A stretch of DNA of 64,000 nt. It comes from Paracoccus homiensis (GTDB lineage: Bacteria > Pseudomonadota > Alphaproteobacteria > Rhodobacterales > Rhodobacteraceae). Position numbers and translations under genes: made by a program. This document shows, piece by piece, positions 1 to 9,226 of this stretch (position 1 is the first letter of the stretch; every line of letters starts with the position of its first letter). The notes beneath the pieces were generated by a model that saw nothing but the letters and a program-made list of their open reading frames with translations, was not told the origin of the DNA and did not search any database. The DNA lies in NCBI RefSeq assembly GCF_900111675.1, contig NZ_FOHO01000001.1, forward strand, positions 248,001 through 312,000, in the 5' to 3' direction.

Positions 1-1382
1 ATCGGCACCTGCGCGGCATCAAGCGGCTGATCGTGCCGCTGATCCGGCCCAAGGTGAGGGTCAGACATCACGCCAAGGTTCTGGATTTCGAGGCCGCGAC
101 CAGCGGGCAGAAGCACAATCGCCTGATGTTCGATGATCCCCAGACCGATCGCGTCGCGGCCTATTTCCATACCGGGGGCACCACCGGCGTGCCCAAGGTC
201 GCCCAGCACAAATATTCGGGCATGATCTATAATGGCTGGCTGGGCGGGCGGTTGCTGTTTGACGAAACCGACGTGCTGATGTGCCCGCTGCCGATGTTCC
301 ATGTCTTTGCGGCCTATCCGATCCTGATGTCCTGTATCGCCTCGGGGGCGCATGTGGTGATGCCGACGCCCGCGGGCTATCGCGGCGATGGCGTGTTCGA
401 CAATTTCTGGAAGCTGATCGAGCGTTGGCAATGCACCTTCCTGATCACCGTCCCCACGGCGATCTCGGCCCTGATGCAGCGCCCGGTCAATGCCGATGTC
501 TCGACCCTGCGCACGGCGATCTCGGGGTCGGCGCCGCTGCCGATCGAACTGTACAACCGCTTCAAACAGGCCACCGGCGTCGAGATCGCCGAAGGCTATG
601 GCCTGACCGAGGCGACCTGCCTTGTCAGTTGCAACCCGGTCGACGGTGTGAAGAAGGTCGGATCTGTCGGGATTCCGCTGCCCTATACGCATGTGCGCAT
701 CCTGAACCATGACGACGCGGGCAATATCCATGAATGCCGGGCCGATGAGGTCGGCGAGATCTGCGTGGCCAATCCCGGTGTCTTTCCCGGCTCGACCTAT
801 ACCGAGGCGGACAAGAACCATAAGCTGTTCGCCGAGGATATCTATCTGCGCACCGGCGATCTGGGCCGCATCGACGCGGATGGCTATCTGTGGATCACCG
901 GGCGTGCCAAGGATCTGATCATCCGCGGCGGCCACAATATCGACCCCGCCGAGATCGAGGAAAGCCTGCTGAGCCATCCGCAGGTCGCCTTTGCCGGTGC
1001 GATCGGCCAGCCCGACAGCTTTGCCGGCGAATTGCCCTGCGTCTATGTCGAACTGATCGAAGGCGCGACCGTCACGGTCGAGGATCTGATGACCCATGCC
1101 CGCGATCACATCCACGAACGCGCCGCCGTGCCGAAACATCTGGAAATCCTGACCGAGCTTCCGAAAACCGCCGTCGGCAAGATCTTCAAGCCGGACCTGC
1201 GCAAAAGGGCGATCCTGCGGGTCTATAACGCCGCGTTGGAGGGCACCGGCGCACAGGTGGTCGAAGTTGTTGATGACAAGAAACGGGGGCTTGTGGCCCG
1301 CCTGTCGCGCAGCGCCGATTGCGACGAACAGGCCGTGCGGCAGAAGTTGGGCGAATTCACCCGCCCGTGGGATTGGGCCTGA
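1..1382 (+). CDS. Acyl-CoA synthetase (AMP-binding family), C-terminal part, cut by window edge
   Basis: The reading frame is open from base 3 to the TGA at 1382, so the N-terminus lies outside the window. What remains is the core of an ANL-superfamily adenylate-forming enzyme, which activates a carboxylic acid with ATP and transfers it to CoA. Visible family motifs are the P-loop-like HTGGTTGVPK, the EGYGLTEA region, LRTGDLGRIDADGYLWITGR with the hinge, and the C-terminal GKIFKP with the conserved catalytic lysine. A GTG at 33 could be mistaken for a start, but coding similarity continues upstream of it. The substrate (fatty, aromatic or other acid) cannot be read from the sequence. Confidence 0.9.
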   Translation, partial: RHLRGIKRLIVPLIRPKVRVRHHAKVLDFEAATSGQKHNRLMFDDPQTDRVAAYFHTGGTTGVPKVAQHKYSGMIYNGWLGGRLLFDETDVLMCPLPMFHVFAAYPILMSCIASGAHVVMPTPAGYRGDGVFDNFWKLIERWQCTFLITVPTAISALMQRPVNADVSTLRTAISGSAPLPIELYNRFKQATGVEIAEGYGLTEATCLVSCNPVDGVKKVGSVGIPLPYTHVRILNHDDAGNIHECRADEVGEICVANPGVFPGSTYTEADKNHKLFAEDIYLRTGDLGRIDADGYLWITGRAKDLIIRGGHNIDPAEIEESLLSHPQVAFAGAIGQPDSFAGELPCVYVELIEGATVTVEDLMTHARDHIHERAAVPKHLEILTELPKTAVGKIFKPDLRKRAILRVYNAALEGTGAQVVEVVDDKKRGLVARLSRSADCDEQAVRQKLGEFTRPWDWA

Positions 1383-1431
1383 ACCACGGCGCTGCCCTTG
1401 CGGGCGGCGCATCCTCGCCTAGATCGAAGGC

Positions 1432-1713
1432 ATGGATGACCGCGACCCCATCTGCCCCCTGTGCGGGCGGATCATTCCGCCCGATGTGCCGCAAAGCCGC
1501 CATCACCTGATCCCGAAGCTGCGCGGGGGCAAGGGCGGCCCCACGGTGCTTCTGCATCAGGTCTGCCATTCGACCATTCACAAGACGCTGTCCGAAACCG
1601 AACTGGCGCGCAGCTTCAATACCGTCGAGGCCCTGCGCGCCCATCCCGATCTGGCGCGGTTCTTTTCCTGGGTCGCCAAGCGACCGCCCGGCTGGAAGGG
1701 GAAGGTCCGTTAA
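1432..1713 (+). CDS. Small HNH endonuclease family protein
   Basis: A 93-residue protein with an N-terminal CPLCGR cysteine pair, a central RHHLIPK segment and a later CHSTIHK segment. This is the C-x2-C, HH and C-x3-H layout of HNH nucleases, in which the histidines bind metal and act on the phosphodiester. The stand-alone small form is common in alphaproteobacteria and its biological role is not established. The stop codon overlaps the stop of the convergent DsbA-like gene by four bases, so the two genes share their 3' ends. It lies 49 bases after the synthetase gene and could be co-transcribed with it. Confidence 0.8.
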   Translation: MDDRDPICPLCGRIIPPDVPQSRHHLIPKLRGGKGGPTVLLHQVCHSTIHKTLSETELARSFNTVEALRAHPDLARFFSWVAKRPPGWKGKVR

Positions 1714-2339
1714 CCCAGCGTCTTGCGTGCCCGCGCGATCAGCTGCTGCATTTCCTTGAAGCTCAGCTCGCCAAAGACGCCTTCGTCGCCGGCGATGAAG
1801 GTGGGGGTGCCGACCAGGCCCATATGCTCGGCCAGTTCATAGGACAGGTTGATGTGGTCGCTGACCCGCTGGCTGTCCATGTCGCGGCGCAACCTGGCCT
1901 CATCCAGCCCAAGCTGGCCGACCACGCGCATCACCGTCGGCTCGCCCGCGCGGCCCCGCAACTGCATCAGCGCGGCATGGAACTGCCAGTACTTCCCCTG
2001 ATCCAGACTGGCCAGCGAGGCGCGCGTGGCAAATTCGCTGTCCTCGCCGAACACGGGCCATTCGCGATAGACGACACGCAGCCCCGGATCGGCCGAGATC
2101 AGCTTCTGGATCACCGGCACCATCTTCTTGCAGAAGGGGCAGTTGTAATCAAAGAACTCGGTCAGGGTGATGTCACCCTTGGGATTGCCCAGCACTGGCG
2201 CGTTCGGGCTGCGTTCCAGCGCCTTGCGCAATTCCGGCGGCATCGGGTTCGCGCGGTCGCCATCCTGCGCCCAGACAGGCAAGGCCGACGCAAGGCCAAG
2301 CGACGTCGCCCCGATAAGCAGATTTCGACGATTGGTCAT
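1710..2339 (-). CDS. DsbA family thiol:disulfide oxidoreductase, exported
   Basis: A 209-residue thioredoxin-fold protein. The N-terminus TNRRNLLIG followed by a hydrophobic stretch ending at VWAQD looks like a twin-arginine-type signal, so it probably acts in the periplasm. The redox motif is CPFC at residues 67-70 in FFDYNCPFCKKM, and a GTPTFI segment supplies the cis-proline loop. This matches the DsbA/ScsC/BdbD group that oxidises or isomerises disulfides in exported proteins. The ATG at 2339 was chosen over an upstream in-frame start because it is preceded by an AAGGAT ribosome binding site and puts the signal at the N-terminus. The exact substrate is unknown. Confidence 0.88.
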   Translation of the reverse strand: MTNRRNLLIGATSLGLASALPVWAQDGDRANPMPPELRKALERSPNAPVLGNPKGDITLTEFFDYNCPFCKKMVPVIQKLISADPGLRVVYREWPVFGEDSEFATRASLASLDQGKYWQFHAALMQLRGRAGEPTVMRVVGQLGLDEARLRRDMDSQRVSDHINLSYELAEHMGLVGTPTFIAGDEGVFGELSFKEMQQLIARARKTLG

Positions 2340-2503
2340 GCGGCTATCCTTCCCTGCTGACTGCGGCGATACGGTCCCATATCGGCCCGCCTGCCTGTAG
2401 GCCATGCCCGATCACATTCCGGTGGGATCGGGTTTTTCTTGGGAAAACCGCGATTCTGCCGCATGCTGTCCGGGCGAAGACGTCAACAGGAAAGGAACGC
2501 ATC

Positions 2504-2674
2504 ATGCTTCGCCTGACCTCTGCCGCGGCTCTTGCGCTGATGCTGGTCTCCCCTGCGCTTGCGCAGGACGCCACGACGCCGGTCATCACGGCACCCGAAA
2601 CCCAGTCCGATCTGCAAACCAAGAAGCCCGCGACGAAAAGCGGCTGCATGCGCGACAAGCATGTAATGTCCTGA
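2504..2674 (+). CDS. Small secreted protein, 56 residues, unknown function
   Basis: A short frame with ATG at 2504 after an AGGAAAGGAA ribosome binding sequence. The first 20 residues form a classical Sec signal peptide ending SPALAQD, with a likely cleavage after ALA. The mature part is about 36 residues, rich in Thr, Pro and Lys, with one Cys (SGCMRDKHV). It starts 164 bases from the divergent DsbA-like gene. I do not recognise a family. Similar tiny exported proteins ending in a lone-Cys segment occur in Rhodobacteraceae, but that is a recollection and was not checked here. Confidence 0.55.
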   Translation: MLRLTSAAALALMLVSPALAQDATTPVITAPETQSDLQTKKPATKSGCMRDKHVMS

Positions 2675-3029
2675 ACGGCCGCGCATGACCGCGCCCTGAC
2701 CGCCACACCGGCGGCCAAGCCTGTCTGCGCCCCGATCACGACTTGCCGAGACTGCAAATAATTCGGTGGACAAGCCGGCGTTCGGGCACAAACCAGCCCA
2801 TGCGAGAGGTGGTGTGAGCCCTTCGTGAGATCGCGCCCGCGCAAATTCCCCAAGTTTTTGCGCCCGGTCACTGCACGATGCTTTCGCTGCAAAAACAAGG
2901 ACTCACGTTCCATCACAGGCGCGTGGTTGCCGGCCTGACACAGATTGCGACAGGCAGCACGCCGCGATGCTTCACCCTGTGGGTCTGCGGGCTTAAGTCA
3001 CCGAAACCACAAAAGACCAGGAGGTCATC
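2675..3029. other. 355-base intergenic region upstream of the outer membrane protein gene
   Basis: No convincing gene was found on either strand. The right end holds an excellent ribosome binding site, AGGAGG at about 3020, six bases before the ATG at 3030. The region presumably contains the promoter and 5' leader of the outer membrane protein gene. No -35/-10 pair was clear enough to report. Confidence 0.5.
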
Positions 3030-3623
3030 ATGAAATTCGCAATCGCAGCAGTCGCTGGTTCGCTCGTCGCTGGTTCGGCTTTCGCAGGCGGCTATACCGC
3101 ACCCGTCGTCGAGGAAGCTCCGGCACCCGTCATCGCAACCCCGGTCACCACTGACGTGTCCGACTGGACCGGCTTCTACGCTGGTGTGCAGTACGGCCAG
3201 GGCGACGCCGAGTTCAACATCGACAACGGCGACACCGATTTCGACGCTTACGGTGTGCATGCCGGTTACAACTACGACCTGGGCAACTGGGTTGTCGGTG
3301 GTGAACTGGACTACAACAAAATCGACGCTGACGATCTGGACGACAAGGGCGACCTGACCCGCCTGCGCGCCCGCGCCGGTTACGACCTGGGCAAATTCAT
3401 GCCCTACGTCACTCTGGGCGCTGCGCACCTGTCGCAGGACACCGCTGCTGGCGACATCTCGGAAACCGACGTCACCTACGGCATCGGCGCCGAGTACAAG
3501 GTCACCGAACAGTTCACGGTCGGCGCAGAGTACACCAAGCAGGACTTCAGCGACGTTGCTGACGTCGACGGCCTGGATCTGGACACCGACATGATCCAGA
3601 TGCGCGCATCGTACAACTTCTGA
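3030..3623 (+). CDS. Outer membrane beta-barrel protein (opacity/Omp25-like porin family)
   Basis: A 197-residue protein. Residues 1-19 are a Sec signal peptide (MKFAIAAVAGSLVAGSAFA), followed by a Pro/Val-rich linker and then alternating aromatic and glycine-rich segments: WTGFYAGVQYG, YGVHAGYNYDLG, WVVGGELDY, RARAGYDLG. These are typical strands of a small 8-stranded barrel. The last residues RASYNF end in Phe, the signal used by the BAM complex for insertion. The mature part is acidic and Asp-rich. A strong ribosome binding site and codon choice with frequent GCT/GGT suggest high expression. It is single-gene in context and followed by a strong terminator. Confidence 0.9.
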   Translation: MKFAIAAVAGSLVAGSAFAGGYTAPVVEEAPAPVIATPVTTDVSDWTGFYAGVQYGQGDAEFNIDNGDTDFDAYGVHAGYNYDLGNWVVGGELDYNKIDADDLDDKGDLTRLRARAGYDLGKFMPYVTLGAAHLSQDTAAGDISETDVTYGIGAEYKVTEQFTVGAEYTKQDFSDVADVDGLDLDTDMIQMRASYNF

Positions 3624-4223
3624 TCCAGCCTCTGGACAGAATGAAAAAAGCGGCCTCAGGGCCGCTTTTTTTGTGACAGGGCTTGCCTTTGTCGGTGGCC
3701 GCCCGCGATAGCCAACAATGCGCCTTTGATAGCGTACGGACCGCTTCCTTGGCCGCCTCGCTTACCTGCAAGCAGATCTCCGACACACCTGCGCGGTACT
3801 TCGGTTTTATTCGAAGATAGGGGCTCTCGCATTCTTTTGTGCTTAGAAGCGCAAGCTTGTCCAGGTACATACCATATTGACCATGTAGGTTCAGGATGGA
3901 TGCGACCTCGGCGTCACCAAGCTTTCCAATCTGAGGGATAAGCGCCCGGTACACGTCATCAAGTCGCCGGGACGGCAACAGCTCGGACTGCCATGATGGG
4001 TCCACAGGCTTTCCCAGATCCTCGGCTTGATTGGTCATCGCAAGGTCGATCAGCTCGGCCTCGCATCGAAGTGCTGTTCTCAGCGACGCTGCTTCCTGTC
4101 TCCGATGGCGTTCGGACCGCGATCTGGTGCCCGAGCATTGCACCAAAGGGTGGCGGCCACGCCAAGCAGGGCAATGGTGGCCGCCAACAGAGTTTGAAAC
4201 TCGCCGACGGCCGCCGTCGTCAC
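3547..4223 (-). pseudogene. Frameshifted single-pass membrane protein gene coupled to ettA
   Basis: A GTG at 4223 overlaps the ettA stop as GTGA. From it runs a frame encoding a typical membrane anchor, FQTLLAATIALLGVAATLW, followed by CNAR. That frame then hits a TGA at about 4081. In the next frame, which runs from roughly 4146 leftwards, the protein continues as SERHRRQEAASLRTALR and a long amphipathic region (residues LIDLAMT through EAAKEAVRTL). Membrane anchor, basic linker and helical domain are one expected protein, so a one-base shift between about 4105 and 4145 has split it. The downstream frame also reads through the terminator to 3547, so the true 3' end is uncertain. GC content is visibly lower than in neighbouring genes. 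It could be a pseudogene or a sequencing error. Confidence 0.5.
3644..3672. terminator. Rho-independent terminator, probably bidirectional
   Basis: The stem GCGGCC (3650-3655), loop TCAG and GGCCGC (3660-3665) are flanked by A6 on the left and T7 on the right, so the hairpin works in either direction. It lies 20 bases after the stop of the outer membrane protein gene and also faces the leftward frameshifted gene. Confidence 0.92.
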
Positions 4224-5875
4224 CGCGAGAACTTCTTGTATTTCACGCGCTTGGGTTCGATCGAATCCGGGCCGAGGCGGCGGATCTTGTCTTCTTCATA
4301 GGCTTCGAAATTGCCTTCGAACCATTCGACATGGGCATCGCCCTCGAACGCAAGGATGTGAGTACACAGACGGTCGAGGAAGAAACGGTCGTGGCTGATG
4401 ATGACCGCGCAGCCGGCGAAATCTTCCAGCGCGGCTTCCAGGGCCTGCAGGGTCTCCACGTCCAGGTCGTTGGTCGGTTCGTCCAGCAGCAGCACGTTGC
4501 CGCCCGATTTCAGCAGCTTGGCCATGTGCACGCGGTTGCGTTCACCGCCCGAAAGCTGGCCGACCTTCTTCTGCTGATCGCCGCCCTTGAAGTTGAAGGC
4601 GCTGCAATAGGCGCGGCTGTTCATCTGCGCATCGCCCAGCACGATCTGCTCGGCCCCGCCGCTGATTTCTTCCCAGACGGTCGCGTCCGGACTTAGCGCG
4701 TCGCGCGACTGGTCGACATAGGACAACTGGACCGTGTCGCCATAGGTGACCTCGCCCTCGTCGGGCTGTTCATTGCCGGTCAGCATCCGGAACAGCGTCG
4801 ATTTACCCGCGCCGTTCGGGCCGATCACGCCGACGATGCCACCGGGGGGCAGGCTGAAATCCAGACCCTCGATCAACAACTTGTCGCCCATCGCCTTCTT
4901 CAGGCCCGCGACCTCGATCACCTTGTTGCCCAGGCGTTCGCCGTTCGGGATGATGATCTGGGCGCGCGACAGCTTTTCACGTTCGGACTGGCTGGCCATT
5001 TCGTTATAGGCGTTGATCCGCGCCTTCGATTTCGCCTGACGGGCCTTGGCACCGGCGCGGATCCATTCCAGTTCGCGTTCCAGAACTTTCTGCTTGGACT
5101 TGTCCTCGCGGGCTTCCTGTTCCAGCCGCTTGGCCTTCTGTTCCAGCCATGCGGAATAGTTGCCCTCGTAGGGGATGCCCCGACCGCGATCCAGTTCCAG
5201 GATCCAGCTGGTGATGTCGTCAAGGAAGTAGCGGTCATGCGTGACGCACAGGATCGTGCCCTTGTACTCGATCAGGTGCTTTTGCAGCCAGGCGATGGTT
5301 TCGGCGTCCAGGTGGTTGGTCGGTTCGTCCAGCAGCAGCATGTCGGGCGCTTCCAGCAACAGCTTGCACAGCGCGACGCGACGGCGTTCGCCGCCCGACA
5401 GGGTGCTGACATCGGCATCGTCCGGCGGGCAGCGCAGGGCCTCCATCGCGACGTCGATCTGGCTGTCCAGATCCCACAGGTTCTCGGCGTCGATCTCGTC
5501 CTGCAGCTTGGCCATCTCTTCGGCTGTCTCGTCCGAATAGTTCATCGCCAGTTCGTTATAGCGATCCAGCTTGGCCTGTTTCGCCGCAACGCCCAGCATG
5601 ACGTTGCCGCGCACATCCAGACTTTCGTCCAGCTGCGGTTCCTGCGGCAGATAGCCGACGGTCGCGCCCTTGGCTGCCCAGGCCTCGCCGGTGAAATCCT
5701 TGTCCCAGCCGGCCATCACGCGCAGCAGGGTCGATTTACCCGCGCCGTTGACGCCGACGACGCCGATCTTGACGCCGGGAAGGAAATTCAGGCGGATGTT
5801 CTCGAACACCTTCTTGCCGCCGGGATAGGTCTTGGACACACCGTCCATGTGGTAGACGAACTGATAGGCCGCCAT
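4220..5875 (-). CDS. ettA: Energy-dependent translational throttle protein EttA (ABC-F)
   Basis: A 551-residue soluble protein with two ABC cassettes. Walker A motifs are GVNGAGKST (residues 41-49) and GPNGAGKST (about 350), signature motifs are LSGGERRRVAL and LSGGERNRVHM, and Walker B segments are LLLDEPTNHLD and LLLDEPTNDLD. A charged linker between the cassettes (WLEQKAKRLEQEAREDKSK) is the P-site tRNA interaction motif. The length and the C-terminal YKKFSR end match EttA, which binds the ribosomal E site and gates the first elongation step by ATP/ADP ratio. A GGAG ribosome site precedes the ATG at 5875. It is 59 bases after the sulfotransferase gene on the same strand. Confidence 0.95.
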   Translation of the reverse strand: MAAYQFVYHMDGVSKTYPGGKKVFENIRLNFLPGVKIGVVGVNGAGKSTLLRVMAGWDKDFTGEAWAAKGATVGYLPQEPQLDESLDVRGNVMLGVAAKQAKLDRYNELAMNYSDETAEEMAKLQDEIDAENLWDLDSQIDVAMEALRCPPDDADVSTLSGGERRRVALCKLLLEAPDMLLLDEPTNHLDAETIAWLQKHLIEYKGTILCVTHDRYFLDDITSWILELDRGRGIPYEGNYSAWLEQKAKRLEQEAREDKSKQKVLERELEWIRAGAKARQAKSKARINAYNEMASQSEREKLSRAQIIIPNGERLGNKVIEVAGLKKAMGDKLLIEGLDFSLPPGGIVGVIGPNGAGKSTLFRMLTGNEQPDEGEVTYGDTVQLSYVDQSRDALSPDATVWEEISGGAEQIVLGDAQMNSRAYCSAFNFKGGDQQKKVGQLSGGERNRVHMAKLLKSGGNVLLLDEPTNDLDVETLQALEAALEDFAGCAVIISHDRFFLDRLCTHILAFEGDAHVEWFEGNFEAYEEDKIRRLGPDSIEPKRVKYKKFSR

Positions 5876-5934
5876 CGGGAAACTCCTCGCAAAGGTTTGG
5901 CGCTGTTTAGGCGAAAGCAGGCGCGGGTAAAAGG

Positions 5935-6801
5935 TCAGCGAAGCAGGGCTGTGAAGGCTTCGCCCATCTCGCGGCGCAGAAAATCGACCTGAGGGGCAAG
6001 CCGGATGGTCAATGCCTCGTGCAGCTCGGGCGGCGGGACCAGCCCCTTGGGGGTCGCAAAGACCTTCTGGCCCAGCCGTTCATAGGGGAAGGGCCCGATA
6101 TTCAGATAATCCTCGACCTCGGACATCAGCAGGTCGGGTTCGGCGGCGATGCGCCCGAAGGGCAGGACCAGCATATCGGGATAGCGCGCCCGCCAGCGCG
6201 GCAGATAGGCGGCGTAATCGCCCCGGTCGAACAGCACCGGGTCGCTCAGCTCGGCCAGCCAGTCATCGACGGTCTCGGGGGTGCGGCCTTCCCGGCGCAG
6301 GTTCATCCGCAATTGCGAAATCACACGATCGACCGGATGCCGGACAAGGTAGATGACCTTGGCCTTGGGCAGCATCTGGGCCACGAAATCGACGCCCTCT
6401 TCGGGCAGGGTCGAATATTCGGGCGTGAAATCCATCGGCACCGCGTGGTCCGGCGCGGGGGCAAAGACGCGCTTGTACCAATGGTTGTGGAACATCTGCC
6501 CGTCGGTCAGCCCGTCCAGATAGGCGTCAAGTTCGGGCGGCATCGGCACACCGCGCATCTGATGGCGGCTGCGGATCTCGGCGGGTTTGTTGCGATAATG
6601 CCAGCCGATCCAGCGCCGGTGACCGGGGATGAAACGGTGGTTGAAGAACTGGACCTCTTTGAACGGGGGGATCCAGATCTGCGGATGCTGGCCCATGATC
6701 TGCGCCAGCCACGAGGTCCCGGCCTTCTGCGCCCCGATGCACAATGCGCCCGGCTTGCGGGGCTTGCCTGCGGGGTCGAAGGCCGGGCTGATCGTGATCA
6801 C
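5935..6801 (-). CDS. Sulfotransferase family protein
   Basis: About 288 residues. The segment [18 protein letters not shown] near residues 20-36 is the 5'-phosphosulfate loop that binds PAPS, and [18 protein letters not shown] supplies the 3'-phosphate loop with its conserved Arg and Ser. The family moves a sulfuryl group from PAPS to carbohydrates or other hydroxyl acceptors, but the acceptor here is unknown. I chose the GTG at 6801 because it overlaps the rimO stop as GTGA, the usual coupling in this window. A TTG at 6813 would add four residues. No signal peptide or membrane helix is seen, so it is probably cytoplasmic. Confidence 0.85.
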   Translation of the reverse strand: MITISPAFDPAGKPRKPGALCIGAQKAGTSWLAQIMGQHPQIWIPPFKEVQFFNHRFIPGHRRWIGWHYRNKPAEIRSRHQMRGVPMPPELDAYLDGLTDGQMFHNHWYKRVFAPAPDHAVPMDFTPEYSTLPEEGVDFVAQMLPKAKVIYLVRHPVDRVISQLRMNLRREGRTPETVDDWLAELSDPVLFDRGDYAAYLPRWRARYPDMLVLPFGRIAAEPDLLMSEVEDYLNIGPFPYERLGQKVFATPKGLVPPPELHEALTIRLAPQVDFLRREMGEAFTALLR

Positions 6802-8162
6802 ATATGCCCCCAAAGGTCGTAATCGCTGGCCTCATCGACCGTTACGCGCACGATATCCCCCGGGGTCAGGCTTTCAAAGCCCGTGTCGATGAAAAGATTT
6901 CCATCGATTTCGGGCGCGTCGCCTTTGGTGCGGCAGGTCGCGCCCTCGTCGTCGATCTCGTCGACGATAACCTCGATCTGCGTGCCGACCTTGGCCTGAA
7001 GCTTGGCCGCGCTGATCGCCTGCGCCTTTTCCATGAAACGGTCAAAGCGGTCCTGCTTGACCTCGGCGGGGACGTGATCGGGCAGGTCATTGGCCCGCGC
7101 ACCGGCGACGTTTTCGTACTGAAAGGCGCCGACGCGATCCAGTTGCGCCTCGTCCAGCCAGTCCAGCAGGGTCTGGAACTCGGCCTCGGTCTCGCCGGGG
7201 TAACCCACGATGAAGGTCGAACGCAGGGTGATGTCGGGGCAGACACTGCGCCACGCCGCGATTTCCTCCAGCGTCCTGGCGCCCGCGGCGGGGCGGGCCA
7301 TGCGTTTCAGCACGTCGGGATGGGCGTGCTGGAAGGGGATGTCCATGTAGGGCAGGATCAACCCGTCCGCCATCAGCGGGATCAGGTCGCGCACATGCGG
7401 ATAGGGATAGACATAGTGCAGCCGCACCCACGCGCCCAAGGACCCCAGATCACGCGCCAGATCGGTGATGTGCGCACGATGTCCGCGTTCGGTTTCGTAT
7501 TTGCGATCAACGCCATAGGCGCTGGTATCCTGGCTGATGACCAGCAGTTCCTTGACGCCGGCCTCGACCAGCTTTTCCGCCTCGCGCATCACGGCATGGG
7601 CGGGGCGGCTGACCAGACGGCCGCGCATGTCGGGGATGATGCAGAACTTGCATTTGTGGTTACAGCCTTCCGAGATCTTCAGATAGCTGTAATGCCGGGG
7701 CGTCAGGCTGACGCCGGATGCGGGCAGCAGATCGACAAAGGGATCGGGCCGGGGCGGCACCGCGCCATGCACCGCATCCAGCACCTGTTCGTATTGATGT
7801 GGGCCGGTGACGGCCAGAACCTTGGGATGGGCACCGGTGATGTAATCGGGCTCGGCGCCCAGGCAGCCGGTCACGATCACGCGCCCGTTTTCCTGCAAAG
7901 CCTCGCCGATGGCATCCAGACTTTCGGCCTTGGCACTGTCCAGAAAGCCGCAGGTATTCACGATCACCGCATCCGCGCCCTGATAGTCGGCGCTGATGGC
8001 ATAGCCTTCGGCCCGCAGACGGGTCAGGATGCGTTCGCTGTCGACCAGCGCCTTGGGACAGCCAAGGCTGACCATGCCGATGGTCGGCTGACCGTCACGG
8101 CGTTCATCGGGAATGCGCGCGCGCGCAAGGTCGGGGCGAAGATCGGGCGGGTTCTGCTGCAT
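6798..8162 (-). CDS. rimO: Ribosomal protein S12 methylthiotransferase RimO
   Basis: A 454-residue radical SAM enzyme that adds a methylthio group to an aspartate of ribosomal protein S12. The N-terminal UPF0004 domain begins [15 protein letters not shown] and has further Cys at NTCGFLDSA and GCLGAEPDY for the auxiliary cluster. The radical SAM motif CNHKCKFC follows in the middle, and a TRAM RNA-binding domain forms the C-terminus (residues about 385-454). CPKALVDSE distinguishes RimO from the tRNA enzyme MiaB. The ATG at 8162 was preferred to an in-frame start at 8195, because the family usually starts close to the first domain. Confidence 0.95.
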   Translation of the reverse strand: MQQNPPDLRPDLARARIPDERRDGQPTIGMVSLGCPKALVDSERILTRLRAEGYAISADYQGADAVIVNTCGFLDSAKAESLDAIGEALQENGRVIVTGCLGAEPDYITGAHPKVLAVTGPHQYEQVLDAVHGAVPPRPDPFVDLLPASGVSLTPRHYSYLKISEGCNHKCKFCIIPDMRGRLVSRPAHAVMREAEKLVEAGVKELLVISQDTSAYGVDRKYETERGHRAHITDLARDLGSLGAWVRLHYVYPYPHVRDLIPLMADGLILPYMDIPFQHAHPDVLKRMARPAAGARTLEEIAAWRSVCPDITLRSTFIVGYPGETEAEFQTLLDWLDEAQLDRVGAFQYENVAGARANDLPDHVPAEVKQDRFDRFMEKAQAISAAKLQAKVGTQIEVIVDEIDDEGATCRTKGDAPEIDGNLFIDTGFESLTPGDIVRVTVDEASDYDLWGHM

Positions 8163-8288
8163 CACCCGCAGATAAGCGATTCGCGCGCCCCGCAAAAGAT
8201 GGGCGCTGCGTAAATTTGACGCCGATCGCGCAATGGCTCACGCAAGCGTAGCTTTCTTCCCGCGCGGCGGTGGTGCAATCTGGCACGC

Positions 8289-8753
8289 ATGAAACGCAAT
8301 ATCACATCCCTTGGGCTGATTGCCGCGACCTCGGTGCTGATCGGACTGGCCCCCGCCGGTTCGTTTGCGGCAAGCGGAAACACCATCGATGTCTGGAACG
8401 ATTCCGGCGGCAATGTGCTGCAGATGACCCAGCGCCGCGAAAGCCTTGCCAAATCCGGCAAAAGGGTCCGCATCAGGGGCTATTGCCGTTCGGCCTGCAC
8501 CATGCTGATCACCATGCCCAATGCCTGCCTGGGCCCCTATGCAAAGGTCGGCTTCCACGCGCCGCGCATCCCGAATACCAGCATCATCCCGCCCTATGTC
8601 GATCAGATCATGGGCAATTTCTATCGCAACGGCATTCGCGACCGCTGGTTCGGGGGCTGGAACCGATCGCTGGAGATGCAGGTGATTTCTGCCCGCGAAT
8701 ATGTCCGGCTGGACCCCCAGACCAGGCTTTGCGACGAGTTGCGCCGCAAATGA
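8289..8753 (+). CDS. Periplasmic ClpP-like (COG3904-type) protein, 154 residues
   Basis: Residues 1-27 form a Sec signal peptide ending SFAASG. The rest resembles the ClpP/crotonase-like fold found in predicted periplasmic proteins: a WNDSGGNVLQM turn at the place of the oxyanion region, GKRVRIRGYCRSACTMLI with a Ser in the position of the ClpP nucleophile, and YAKVGFHAPR where the catalytic His would lie. The protein is shorter than usual members, so activity is uncertain. Four Cys may form disulfides. It is divergent from rimO and ends two bases before the convergent rlmH gene. The family assignment is from motif layout only. Confidence 0.65.
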   Translation: MKRNITSLGLIAATSVLIGLAPAGSFAASGNTIDVWNDSGGNVLQMTQRRESLAKSGKRVRIRGYCRSACTMLITMPNACLGPYAKVGFHAPRIPNTSIIPPYVDQIMGNFYRNGIRDRWFGGWNRSLEMQVISAREYVRLDPQTRLCDELRRK

Positions 8754-8755
8754 CC

Positions 8756-9223
8756 TTACGCGCGGTGATAGGGTGAGCCGGCCAGAATCGTCGCCGCGCG
8801 ATACAGCTGTTCGGCCAGCATCACCCGGACCAACATATGCGGCCAGACCATTCGGCCCAGGCTGATCTGCCAGTCAGCGCGCTGACGCAGGGACGGGTCC
8901 AGCCCGTCCGCGCCGCCGATCACGAAACAGATGTCACGCGCGCCGTCGCGCCAATCCGCGATCCGGGTTGCGAAGTCCGGGGATGTCGGCTGATCGCCGC
9001 GTTCGTCCATCATCACCACGGCTGCGCCGTCGGGGATGCTGCGCGTCAGCAGTTCGGCCTCGGCCAGCATGCCGCCACCGCGCTTGTCCTCGACCTCGTG
9101 GATGCGGATGGCGGGCAGACCAAGGCTACGGCCGGTCTTGGCGAACCGGTCCAGGTAATCGGCAACCATCGCCGCCTCGGGGCCCTTTTTCAGCCGCCCC
9201 ACGGCGACGATGTCAATCCGCAT
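8756..9223 (-). CDS. rlmH: 23S rRNA (pseudouridine1915-N3)-methyltransferase RlmH
   Basis: A 155-residue SPOUT methyltransferase that methylates pseudouridine 1915 in helix 69 of 23S rRNA on assembled 70S ribosomes. The C-terminal trefoil knot is plain: FVIGGADGLD, then RMVWPHMLVRVMLAEQLYRA and the conserved end SPYHR. The N-terminus MRIDIVAVGRLKKGPE is also typical. It follows rsfS directly, the normal rsfS-rlmH pair seen across bacteria, and is probably translated from the same transcript. Confidence 0.96.
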   Translation of the reverse strand: MRIDIVAVGRLKKGPEAAMVADYLDRFAKTGRSLGLPAIRIHEVEDKRGGGMLAEAELLTRSIPDGAAVVMMDERGDQPTSPDFATRIADWRDGARDICFVIGGADGLDPSLRQRADWQISLGRMVWPHMLVRVMLAEQLYRAATILAGSPYHRA

Positions 9224-9226
9224 GGA

